From Polytrichum commune (Eukaryota > Streptophyta > Polytrichopsida > Polytrichales > Polytrichaceae), in NCBI GenBank assembly GCA_950295325.1, contig OX485804.1, forward strand, positions 65,004,533 through 65,068,532: a stretch of 64,000 nucleotides of DNA, given 5' to 3'. The notes beneath the pieces were generated by a model. That model did not search any database, was not told the DNA's origin, and was given only the letters and a program-made list of their open reading frames with translations. The position numbers were made by a program, and so were the translations under genes. Every line of letters begins with the position of its first letter. Position 1 is the stretch's first letter. Shown here piece by piece: positions 11,712 to 22,848 of the stretch.

Positions 11712-12036
11712 ATTAGAAGATGTTTGCCATGGGCTTCTGTCCATATGTAGACTCTGAGCATGTGAGCATGTTGTGGGCGACCTGTTCTCATAGCTTAAGT
11801 ATTTCTAAATTATTGCCCTGAAGCTTCCAAGCATGGTTCTGATCCTGGTGGATTATCTCATGTAACACACAACCTTTCTGCCGATAAGTTTCTACAAGAA
11901 TGAATATTGTGAAGTTCACATGTTGAGGTGGTATAAACTGGTGCAGGGAGCCGCAGTGCAAAAGAAAGTAACCAACAGCTATGGGTGATGATGGTGGCAT
12001 GGTGAGCACGATCTGTAGTTGCGTTAACTTAACTTA

Positions 12037-13169
12037 GGGGCGGTTTACACTATGGACCATGAAGTTGGACCAGGGCTCTGCAAGGCAGCTGATTGGCTGT
12101 TGAAGTTCTCTTGGGAAAACTTCGGTTTACACTAAGGAAAAAATGGCAGAGGGACCATGGAGGTCGAGGTCCCCAAAATATAATTTTTAAGGCCTAATAA
12201 ATGCACTGACATGGTCCAAAGGGTTTTGCGTTGAGAGAGGCAAGAGAGGTGGTCTGGTAGGAAAAGGCAAGGGCCCATGTCAGAGAAATGCCATTTCAAT
12301 AATTCTTTAATGAATCTACCTTTTAAGGACCTTAATTATACCATAGCCCATGAAACATACCAACACTACCTTGCCCTACCCCTTAAACCGGCTCACACGT
12401 GTTTCACCAAACAACGCGGGACATCTAGAACTCAAGAATTCAAGTGCAGATTTATTTTTTTGGTCTACCAAATGTAATGTTTGGAATTTTGGGGCTTTTA
12501 ATATACTGTTGGAAAGGTCTTGAAAATACCTTTCCAACGGTATATTACATGCCCCAATATTCTTACAAAATATAGTTGCAAAACAAAAAACAAAAATCTG
12601 TAGTGGTTTAGTGATTGTAGATCAGGGTTGTCAAAAGAAGTGCAATGGGAAATCTTCTAACATTAATTATCAAAGAATTGAAAATTAGTGTTGAGCAAGG
12701 TAGGGTGGTAACAACATTAAATATAATCAAACACTAAATATCCTATTTAGTGTAGTGACAACACAAGGTACATGTCACATGTAAATTACATTGAGCATGT
12801 ACAAATTAAATTGCTCATTTTATTTTATTTAAAAAAAATTGTTGTGAGAAGATTTGCAAGCCACATCTTCGACACATTTAACAAGAAGTGAAGACAAGTG
12901 AAGCCCAAGAGAAGACAAGGAATGATCAAACTTAATTTTTTTTCAAAATTGCCCTTTTTGGGCATGTATTAAAAAAATCAGCACCTTCACTTCTTGCCAC
13001 ATGGTCATTCCTCTTGGTCCACATTCGGTTTACACCTAGTGAGGGGCCCAATGGCTTTGTAAATCAAATTTTTTAGAACTCGGACCATGAAATGTAGACC
13101 ATGAACTCGTACCGCGGAATAAGGCATCTTCCGTGGGACGAGTTCATGGTCTATGGTGTAAACAACCCC
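12037..13169. mobile_element. Harbinger-like MITE with TTA duplication (1,133 bp)
   Basis: Left tip GGGGCGGTTTACAC and right tip GTGTAAACAACCCC are inverted, and both are flanked by TTA (12,034-12,036; 13,170-13,172). Just inside lies a second inverted block, ATGGACCATGAA. A relative is at 53,295-54,053. The interior contains an 18-bp near-perfect hairpin at 12,502-12,545 (arms ATACTGTTGGAAAGGT and its complement). No transposase. It ends 180 bp before the U2 gene. Confidence 0.8.
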
Positions 13170-13280
13170 TTATAGGCAAGAATTTGGGCTTTCTGACAAG
13201 GCGAGAGAAGCTGAGACATGATCCTGGAACAAGAGGAAAGGAAGAAGAGTGGGAGGAGAGGAGAAGCAACATGGTAGAAT

Positions 13281-13330
13281 GTCCCATATGGGCTGCACAG
13301 AGGAAGGGCTTGGACAAGATACATAAAGGA
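13281..13330 (+). promoter_or_regulatory. U2 snRNA promoter: USE and TATA-like box
   Basis: GTCCCATATGG at 13,281-13,291 matches 9 of 11 bases of the plant snRNA upstream sequence element RTCCCACATCG. A TATA-like ACATAAAGG follows at 13,321-13,329, about 30 bp before the U2 5' end. USE-to-TATA spacing is about four helical turns, which in plants specifies RNA polymerase II snRNA genes, as expected for U2. Confidence 0.75.
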
Positions 13331-13351
13331 GAGGGTTACGGCTGGAGAGGC

Positions 13352-13547
13352 ATACCTTTCTCGGCCTTTTGGCTAAGATCAAGTGTAGTATCTGTTCTTA
13401 TCAGTTTAATATCTGATACGAGGCTCATCGAGCCTCATGATATTAATCTAATTTTTCTTGGGTGTGAGCCCATCCGGCAGCTTGCTGTCAGGACTTACGC
13501 GCGTCGCCTAGTATTGCACTATTTCCTTGGCTGGCACAACCCTTCCC
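13352..13547 (+). ncRNA. U2 spliceosomal snRNA
   Basis: The 5' end reads ATACCTTTCTCGGCCTTTTG, the near-universal U2 start, followed by GTAGTA at 13,385-13,390, which pairs with the intron branch site. Stem-loop IIa (around TCAGTTTAATATCTGATA) and the GAGGCTCATCGAGCCTC stem are intact. An Sm-like AATTTTTC lies at 13,450-13,457, followed by the 3' stem-loops ending near GGCTGGCACAACCC. Length is about 196 nt, normal for plants; the exact 3' end is inferred. U2 snRNP recognises the branch point in the first steps of spliceosome assembly. The intact core plus a USE/TATA promoter suggests a functional gene. Confidence 0.93.
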
Positions 13548-14214
13548 TCTGGGGACCCAAACAATTTCAAACAGCAACTAATAAATATAGGATTCAAATG
13601 TTTCAGTGTTGCCTATGTCTAATTTGCCGAGCCACGCCACACACCACAGCTTTGTACACCTAACCAAGTGATCATCGGAGGACTTTTACTAATGTTTTCA
13701 AACCCTTGAGAGAACCATGAGGCCTGGCGTGCAGAGGCGTGGGAATGTCCATGCACAACTTTCAGTTTCTGCTGTTGAGCATCTTGTGGGACATATCGGT
13801 CGCAACATCCGATCTGGGGAAAGGTGTTGTGTAGTTTCATTTCCATCCAGAAATTTTGAACCGTAGTAACAATCACACTCGTGACGCAGAAAGTAATTCT
13901 TTGAATACTTTGCTTGAATAGAAACCCAAATATTCACCAAAAATAGTAATTCTTTTCTCTTTCCAGAACATTTCAAGCACGAATTAAAACGCTTATTAAG
14001 TTTCCGAATAGAATCCTCACAGTAGACAGAATCTCTAGTAATACCCGTCGTCCCTGTTTAAGTTTAGCGCAACCCTAACTTACTCTCTGGGCCTCCAATC
14101 TGCGGTAGCATCCCATCATCCTATGGACTGATTGTATGTCATTGTTGGTTGAAAATCTGCCTGTTATGGTGGATTTGAACATGTGCTAAGGACGTTGCTC
14201 TCAAAACCTTCATA

Positions 14215-16570
14215 AGCTCCTCATGAGATGAAGCGGATCCAAGCAGCTACCTTTCCGAAAGTTTGAAACCCTAGACAATTGCACTTACGTAGGCATACTC
14301 CTTGTGCACTTGAATAGTTCCACAAGTTTATGAAATCGCCGACACTCTGACCGTCGAGTAGAAAAACCTCTTGATGAGAGATTGACCATAGATCGCTAAA
14401 ATGAGAGATTCCAAAGAAGGAGCAAATTTAGAATAGGTCCGCTCCACATCCAGTCCTCTGTAAGCTCTTCAGCGAACTGATGTACCTTCGCATGGATTAT
14501 CAAAGCTTCTTAACATTGGCCACAGGAGCAAATCCACTTATGTGCTCTACTCCAAAGTTGGGTTCCTCAAAACTGCATTGGACAAGCATGACTCTGACGA
14601 GGCTAAGAAGGATTGAACCAAAGCATTTCGATGACACAATTCCCCGAATGTAACATAACCCATAACTTCAAGTCCTTGACACTCTGTGTGCAAACCAGCG
14701 TTGGTCTGGTATATAGGTGAACACATGGTATCAATAATCAACTTCAATGATGCATATTAAAGTTGTAGTACTAGTCAAATATATTGATAGTTGGTGGGTA
14801 TATCAAGGTGAGAGAAACTTTTTTTACCCGAGCTATGATTGGGAAGAACCGGCAGTTAGTTACAGGATGAACCGGTTGAGTTTGAGAAATAACCACCGGC
14901 ATGGGAGGGTAAGACCTCCACTACCTATTATAGCTGTGACATTGTGACCAGTTGCATCTCACCAATTCGCTTTTGCTCTATGTCAAGCTGGCCCTATGCA
15001 AGGCGCACTTGTCTGCCCTCCAAACAGAACTAAAGACACATTTGTAATTAACTTAATCGTGACGGCAAGAGTCATCACTCAAGAGCTAGGAAAATCTTAG
15101 CATTTGTTATCTAAATGTTTACAATTCTCAAATACTACAAAAGAAGTTTCAAATTACACCCTAACCTCCGTAATGTCCCAAAATCCTAGCGAATAGATGT
15201 GCTCGATTTAAAGCTCCCTCCTCATTGTCACATCTCCCTCCCATTCATCATGGATTTTGACATTGAAATAATTTACCAAAGAATTCAAATCACACGTTCA
15301 CATGCATCACGTTGTCATCATTGTCATTATTGCAATGTGGACTTGTGTGCACTTTGGTTGCCACATGCGTGATATTAGGGAGGCTGGAGTGTAGTGGTTC
15401 TTAAGAATGTTTTAGCAATTTGGAGGGGCAAAGATTCAGAGCCTTTCGAGGTTGTCCCCATGATTATGTCATCTTTGTAGAATGTGTTTGCATTGTATAT
15501 TGTGAGGAGCAACGGTTTACAACCGGCTGGGATATAAAGGTTCACACTCTAGTGCCATACCAAATTGCTCCCTTCATGTGCCACAGTCTCACTAGACATC
15601 ACATAAGAAAAGGGACTGCGTATCATCCAAGCGAATTATATATTTGTAGTGATAAACATCCTCTATTAGACCCACATCACAAAACCTTTACATTCATATA
15701 TCATCAACATTGGTTTTCTATCAATTCAAACACAACAAAATGCAACATAGAATCCGTGCTTATCAAACATAGAGTTGCAATTTTTGATCGTTGTTTCTAT
15801 ATTTAAGAGTTGCAAGACTAGAAAGGTTGAATCAATTTTGCAGGAATCATTCGCAAAATGTGGAGTTCATATTAGAAAGATTTCAAACCCTCAAAAGTGT
15901 GCATTGACACCGACATAAATAGTTAACACTACTCACTTGCATTTTCAGATGTAGTTATGAACATTGGACCTGATTAATATGTTTGTTGCTTATCATAAGC
16001 AATTGAACATACGCAAAACTATGCAAATATGCAACACCATTTAATTTCACACTGCTTGCCTTCATTTAACAATTCATCACTAGATGAGAACCCTCACCAT
16101 AAATGATCTCAAACTTGACTAATCATTCAACCTTGAAAGCACAACAGTAGGGCCGGCATGACTATGTATAATTTATGCAACCTAGATTTAATTAACTTCT
16201 CTTTCTTCTACATAGCTTTAGGCTCACAAGCTAAAATCTTGTATGAGCTATGGAGTACCTTTATAAGTCGAGCTTTTGGTAGTTGCACCCCTTGCCTTGA
16301 GGACTACATAAGGATTCGCCTTAACTAGAACATGCCCAATCTGCTCATTGAGCCAGTTTGCTAGATAAAAATGTCAACCTCATATTTCAAAATGTCAGTG
16401 GGTGATTATGAGGATGTCATGCAACCTCAACTTCAGTTCTAAATCATAACTTAGACTATAGCATGAAGAGCAACTGAAATCACAGCTCACCTCATCGAGT
16501 AAATCAGTCGCTTGAAACAATCTCTACCATCTCAATAGCTATCATCTACCTAAATTTGTCATGTGCAAAA
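14215..16570. other. No recognised gene
   Basis: AT-balanced sequence with scattered ORFs, the longest 128 aa at 15,420-15,806 (+), which shows no domain, signal or repeat I recognise. A piece of the dispersed repeat seen at 5,330 occurs at 14,840-14,905. The first part (to about 14,210) is the 3' flank shared with the U2 pseudogene locus. Confidence 0.5.
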
Positions 16571-16578
16571 TTTTAGTC

Positions 16579-18690
16579 CATAATGGTAATGGTATTTCTA
16601 ACCGTGGTGTTGCGGTGTCTTTGGTTACTAAGCAATGGATGTGTTTCAGTGACCTCAAGAGCATGGACTCCAACTACCCTTAGTAAGTATGGACATGAAC
16701 GCAGTAAAATTAGAACAAGAGACAATTGGACACCCAATGGAATGTTTACTTGACACTTCATGAAATAGTGCATTGTTGTAAGTTTGAAAAAGAATACTCA
16801 TAACATAACTCATTAATCTTAGTACCAAATACACCCAAAAAAATCGCCTTTCATATATTGAGAATTTGGCATATGAACTACAAAGAGACTGATTCTAGTA
16901 TTTGGGGCAAAGACACAGATGAATGTTCAATACATGATCTTTAATTATGGTTGAAAATAGCACTTATCGAGTCAGACTCATGAAGTTGCATCCTGAAATT
17001 TGCTTATGGTCCAACCCAACTTCAAGATCGAAGGATAAAAAGAATGTGCTGGAACCACATTGATTATGATCAAACAAACTTTGTCAAGGTTAATCTAGCA
17101 TTTCTAGGCTCAAGAAAAGTAACCATGAATATACTAGCCATTCAAGACATTCATGAATTATTGAGTCCAAGCTTCAAGTTTGGGAGGCCAAATAATGAAC
17201 AAATATGATAATGGTTCTTGAGTGTTGAGGATGAGTAGATATAATGTCACACTTCTATAACCTGACAAGTACTTGAGAGATGGCAAGGTATTGGTTTTAA
17301 TTTTTCTTTTCAAAAGCTCCGAACGACACAAAATAATATCAAATTCATGGGTGATGAACCATACAAGTATTTTTTTATTTTGCTTTGGCCAAGGTTGCCT
17401 TCTTATTAAAAAAAGGAAGAAAAATAAATAAATAAAAAGACTTGTGGCACTTGACGTTAGGCTGAAGCAAAGAATGTTGAGTTTGAATGCATGGCTTAAG
17501 CTCCTTCCCAATTAGCTTGTGCTTGGTACGAGATCGAGCTAAGTACTTGCCCCTCCCCCCCCCCCACCCCACTTTCCAAGCCTTGTGCCAAGCTGGCCCT
17601 CGGGGAGTTCACTAGACATGTATATATGTATACACGTGCGTGACAAGGGTATTTTTTCAAGGGGTATTTAATTATCCATCCTTAATTTTTTGTACCGTAT
17701 TATTATATAATTTGCTAATTTTTTGTTTTTTAAATGACCCTATAATTACTTTTAAATTTGATGAAGCTCTAATTTTAAGCTAGGTTTGTTCATTATAATT
17801 ATTTGATTTTGCTCCAAAGGGTTTAAGAGCATTCAAAGTACTAAGTCACCAAAATCCAAGGCACAACAAGGTTTTACATTAAGAGTGTTCATAAACAGTT
17901 TCAAACAACAAAATCAGCCCATGTTCCTCAATCAAGTTACACGCACAATTAAACACAACGGTACTGAGTGTAAAAAAAACAATTAAAACACCAACAACAA
18001 AGCAAGCAAAAATAGGGTCCATGCAATAATGTAAAAGGGTATAGAGTTAATACTACAACATCCTGCTTGAAGCAGACAGACACAAGACCAACCAAAACTC
18101 TTCTAATTTATCTTGAGAAATTGTTTCTAGCATTTAAAAATACTAGCAAAACTGTTCATAGCAAATGAAAGATGTCATGTTCATCTTGCAAAACAATTCC
18201 TAGCTTTTAAGAACACTAGTATATAATCAACAAATAATGCATGCCTTTAATCCTAAACCCAGAATCCGTCATCCGCCCTCATCAATCTTTCATCCCATTT
18301 TTTCAACTAAATCAACGTAGTTTTTTATCCAAAATCTTCCCGCCTCTGAACACAAAGGACACCCTATTTCAAAAAAAACCTAGGATCCTTAAATCCTACG
18401 GTATATTTTTACAAATATTTTAAAAATATGCGTTATTTGTGTCAAGCCTATATTATTTATAATACAAATTTTATCATACATACACACCTATATTACTTCT
18501 AAGAAAATTCTAAGTTTTTCCTTTTGTGAATATAAATTACCCTATATTTTCCCGCACGTTGTTTTCTAATATTATCGTAGTGAACTCCCCGAGAGCTGGC
18601 CAACTCTCACCCTCCTCATACGTCCAACCTCTCCCGACATAAGGGTTGGGCACATGGCCTAGGCTTTCACAGCCTCCACAGCCCTTGCAG
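16579..18690. repeat. Segmental duplicate (occupied) of 26,733-27,850
   Basis: Sequence from GGTAATGGTATTTCTAA onwards, including GCGGTGTCTTTGGTTACTAA, a poly-C patch at 17,553-17,564 and CCTCCCGACATAAG-like flank, runs parallel to 26,733-27,850. The difference is the hAT-type element present only here. Confidence 0.85.
17599..18593. mobile_element. Non-autonomous hAT-type element, copy 2 (995 bp)
   Basis: Perfect 16-bp inverted ends CTCGGGGAGTTCACTA, flanked by the 8-bp duplication AGCTGGCC (17,591-17,598 and 18,594-18,601). The unoccupied site with a single AGCTGGCC is preserved at 27,747-27,754 in the duplicated segment, which proves mobility after the duplication. About 325 bp in the middle (roughly 18,010-18,345) are missing from copy 1. 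No transposase is encoded. Confidence 0.95.
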
Positions 18691-19269
18691 GACATGGACT
18701 GAAACAATAATTTTTTTAAAGAAAACCGAACACAATCAGTAAAAAAAAATTGATAAAAATTTGTATTCTCCATTAGAGCTCTTAAAAGTATAAAGCTCCT
18801 TGAAAAACTTTAATTTTAATTTTAGGGCTTGTATAAAATAACTTTTAGAATTATAATATAATAAATTGAATATAAAAGAAGGGAAAAGGGGACAATATAT
18901 ATGTTAGAATTTAAATACAAATTTAGGATACTGACAAAAAAAACCAATCGAATCCATAATGAAGCACCTGAAAATACGACAGTTTTACTACTTGACCAAG
19001 TATCAAGAGAGGCAGCACAACATGTACACCAATTACTAGGAGATATGACATAGCAATTAATGCAAACACAACCAACTGGAAAGCAATGGTCATGGTTGTG
19101 ATATTCCAAGTTCAGAAAAATAAAAAATAAATTACACCGTTTGATCCTTTTTCTAGTGATTATTCACTTACTGAGCCAAAAATATAATTACAAATTATAA
19201 TGTGGTTTCATTTGTTAAATTGCTTAGTTTTTAAGTTAGCTAAACTTATACAAAATCTTTTTAGTATTG

Positions 19270-19798
19270 AATGTTTCAAATTCAGGATCTTCATCTGCAC
19301 GGATTTCTTGAGAAACAAAATCATCTCAAGTGCTCTATGGAGACCGGGCTATGGATGAGTGCTTTGGAGTTGTATGGCCTTGTATGAAGTTAACTGGAGT
19401 GAAAGTTACTGGATAGAGGGCTATGAAGTTGTTGGCCTTTTATAACATCTCTTATAAACCATAGCACTGACCTGCTAACTTTCACTCCATAGCACCGGAG
19501 TGAAACTTAACCGGTCTCCACAAGCACTCCATAGCACTCATCCATGAACCAGTTACCGGTATGAATAGCATAAAGAAATGTAACCAACGCTGATTAGAAA
19601 ACGCAACACCAAATATTTGTGACCAAAAACAATTTGCTGTAACCATAGAATAAGTTTCTTGAGATTGAGTTGGATTAAAAGCACAAAATCTATTTACACC
19701 ATCCCCAAATAGAGTATTCTCTACAGCAGCACCATGAATAGCACATACAAGAGCAGCTCCTAATACTCCAGCAACTCCCATCGGATTTGGGCGAACCA
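19270..19798 (-). pseudogene. Nuclear copy of chloroplast psbD (D2 protein) fragment
   Basis: On the minus strand the translation contains [38 protein letters not shown] and [20 protein letters not shown]. These are diagnostic of the photosystem II D2 protein rather than D1. After an interruption at about 19,331-19,532, the downstream piece DFVSQEIRADEDPEFETF follows at 19,270-19,330. Only the C-terminal half is present, with substitutions and small deletions, no start and no chloroplast context. This is plastid DNA transferred to the nucleus and decaying, not a working gene. Confidence 0.9.
19331..19532. repeat. Foldback insertion inside the psbD fragment
   Basis: About 200 bp with inverted ends sharing ATGGATGAGTGCT and GGAGACCGG on one side and their complements on the other. 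It separates two stretches of psbD that would be near-adjacent and replaces about 12-15 codons. Short similarity (AGTGCT) at the joins may be a duplication or microhomology. Confidence 0.6.
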
Positions 19799-20287
19799 AC
19801 CCATACACTCGTTCGTTCTTTGTTGGATGCGTAAACCCTTGCCTTCAAGGAACCAGTGTACGGGTTGTTTTGCCTCAGCCCTCCCATTGTATCTTCATCA
19901 TAGACTTTACACAACACAAGTTTTGTCATTCAAAATTCAAATATTATCTGTAGAAGTTGGAGAACATGAAAAGCGAACCGAATATCACCCACACACCTTA
20001 ATGAGGTGATAAGGTAAGTGGATTCGGTGCTTGCTTGTCATTGCTCATATAGGGTATGTTAAATTCAGTTCCTTAAGCTTTAACCCAAGTTTCTCTATTG
20101 TTAGCATGTCTTAATCATGATAAAACTTGGGTCAAGTTGCGAGTGCACTTAATTATGTGATGCCATGGAAACATTGAGGAATTATTAAGAATTACATGTG
20201 ACAAGTTGCATGGGATCTAGAACACATGCCAAACCTGTTACGGATGGTGCACACACCACTAAACATTAATGTGGATGTCGAGGTGTA

Positions 20288-21240
20288 AGGGCCGGGGATT
20301 TGTGGCACTCAAGTAAAGTCATCAGATAACAAATATCGGACGAAGCTGCCAAGAAACTCGGATGAAACTTACTTTAGTGAAGCGCCTCAAAGTTGGCACG
20401 TAAGACCCCTTTGTTCCTTCTTAGCTATTGTGAATTATTAGCTATTTTATAAATATCACTAATAGCTAGTAGTTTATAATAGCTATGAAGGAACAAAGGG
20501 GTCTTACGTGCCAATTGAACTTACCTATCTTAACTACTAGCTAGTAGTGATATTTATAAAATTGTGAACTACTAGCTATTGTGGCTTTGGATGCTCTAGG
20601 CCTATTTTCTAACTTCCCATGAATTGTCTCCAAGGCCATGATGTGATTTTGGATTCCACATAGTTATTTTGATAAATATGGCAAATTGTCAACGTGTGTA
20701 ACATGTGGTTATGACATGTCGCTATAGCCATTTTTTTTGTTCACAACTCATTTGCTTTGCACGGGTGTGATTGCTCAAACATTTGTGATAAGTCAAAATA
20801 TTTATAGTTTTACAGTTTTATTTTTTATTTTTATAAACCTTATGATAAATTGGTAAACTAAAAATCTCATAAAATATTAATATAATGAAATTTATTTGAA
20901 GAGAACCACTATGCAACATCTTATTATAGAGATAATATAATATGTGATGATGATGAAATATTACAATAACTCGGATAGGCTATAGTCAGAAACTTGAGAT
21001 TTTGTGAGTATACCCTATCCATAACGTTGTCCCAAAAGTCTAATTTCAAGTATTATATCATTTATTTATACCTTGTATTATATTGTCTAAAACATAAATT
21101 TTATTTTTATTTATCATTTGTTAATACGTGCCAACTCTGAGGAGCTTCACTAAAGTAAGTTCCATCCGAGTTTCTTGGCAGATTCGTCCGATATTTGTTA
21201 CCGAATGACTTTACTTGAGTGCCACAAATCCATGGCCCTT
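20288..21240. mobile_element. Foldback element with 115-bp inverted ends
   Basis: Left end at 20,288-20,403 and right end at 21,125-21,240 are inverted copies about 90 percent alike, including TTTGTGGCACTCAAGTAAAG and GCCAAGAAACTCGGATG. The tips read AGGGCC and GGCCCT. A possible TA duplication lies outside them. The middle is AT-rich and non-coding. A second palindromic element sits inside. Confidence 0.8.
20393..20514. mobile_element. Short palindromic MITE nested in the foldback (122 bp)
   Basis: Perfect 28-bp inverted ends (20,393-20,420 and 20,487-20,514), including GGCACGTAAGACCCCTTTG, enclose about 66 bp made of TTAGCTATT-like blocks. RNA from it would fold into one long hairpin. Further copies of the inner block follow at 20,526-20,580. 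Confidence 0.75.
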
Positions 21241-21572
21241 AAAATGATAGCCATACTAGTAGGCTCATTCATATAAATGTGACAATCGAACATTCAAACT
21301 ATATTGTTCAATTGATGCATCTACAAACTACATACTTTAAACTCATATCTACGATGTTGAGAATATAACCATACTACCAATTTATAACATGTTTTTCAAT
21401 GTTACACAATAAATAGTCTTGAAATTATGAAGAAAGGTCTTTGGTTGAAAAGTTATGTGCCTGGGTTTAGGGTCCCACATCTAGAGACACGCGTCCCTGA
21501 TCCCCATAACTTCGGCCTCAAGGGCGGAAAGGAGTATCATAATGTAGAGTGGAGATCGATAGAAATATGGAG

Positions 21573-22755
21573 GACGTTAAGTACCCCCCCACGAACTTTT
21601 CGGGGGGGGGGGGGGGAATATTCTATCGGGGGGCAACCCCCGATATTTTCTCTGCACCCGCCCAAAAACTGCTGTCCGCCCGCCCGATTTCGAAAAAACT
21701 AGTGTACTTGCATTTTTGAAGGCTACTTGTCCACAAATCCCATATTGAGTGCACTTCGTTTTCAAGGTCTCAAATCCAATATATATGTTCACTTCCATTG
21801 AGTAAATAAGCAATTGACTAGATTTCATTTCCAAAGTGAAACCGTCAATAAAGCATGTAATTAACTTGGAAGTCAAAAATATTACAAAATCCTCATTACC
21901 ACTGAGGTTATAAACTTTATCACTTACAATTGAAAGGGACTTTGTCATTCTAAAATGAAACTAAAATTTATGATTTATTTTATTTTAATAGAATAGAATA
22001 GAATATACTATATAATATATACTATATATTATCTAATATCTAATATATATATAATACCTTCTACAATCACAAAGTTTTCGTACGCATTTAAACTAGTTAA
22101 GTAAGATTGAATGCAACTTAGTCTAATAATTTCTGATTAATCCTAATTAATCCTATTCAAGCCCAATTAAATCAGAAAATATGCGTACCAAATTAATTAA
22201 CCCTAATTAATTATAAAATGTACTTATTGGAATTAGTCATGATTTAAATGGAATTAACTCCAGTAAATATAATTTATGATTAATTAGGCTTAATTAATTT
22301 GGTAAGCATATTTTCTGATTTAATTGGATTTAATTAGGATTAATCAGAATATATTAGACTTAGTTGCATTCAATCTTACTTAACTAGTTTAAATGCATAT
22401 GAAAACTTTGTGATAGTAGAAGGTATTAACTATATTATATATTTAAATTAAATTAAATAAATAAATCATAAATTTTAGTTTCATTTTAGAATGACAAAGT
22501 CCCTTTCAATTGTAAGTGACAGAAATTATAACCTCAGGGGTAGTGAGGATTTTGTAATATTTTTGACTTCCGAGTTAATTACATGCTTTATTGACGGTTT
22601 CACTTTGAAAATGAAATCTAGTCAATTGCTTATTTACTCAATGGAAGTGAACATATATATTGGATTTGAGACCTTGAAAATGAAGTGCACTCAATATGGG
22701 ATTTGTGGACAAGTAGCCTTCAAAAATGCAAGTACACTAGTTTTCTCGAAATCGA
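21573..22755. mobile_element. Foldback element FB3, right tip missing
   Basis: Same family as FB1. The left arm starts GGACGTTAAGTACCCCCC followed by a long G-run (about 21,601-21,616). The right arm covers 22,460-22,755 and ends at TTTTCTCGAAATCG, without the outer 110 bp. The centre has TTAATTAA-type blocks and AT dinucleotide-like repeats (21,990-22,050). It abuts the next rearranged block at AAATGTCGGGGACAGCC. Confidence 0.8.
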
Positions 22756-22848
22756 AATGTCGGGGACAGCCCCCCGTGTCACTGGGGTGCTCCATGGCCC
22801 CAGGCGCAGGGTTAATCTCGGCCATGGAGGTGCCCCCTCACCATCGAT

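Noticed and set aside
13133-13663. 176-aa ORF on the plus strand
   Set aside because: It runs straight through the U2 snRNA gene and its promoter, and the peptide is just translated snRNA.
15420-15806. 128-aa plus-strand ORF
   Set aside because: No recognisable domain, no duplicate in the window that keeps the frame, and no promoter or poly(A) support; length alone is not enough.
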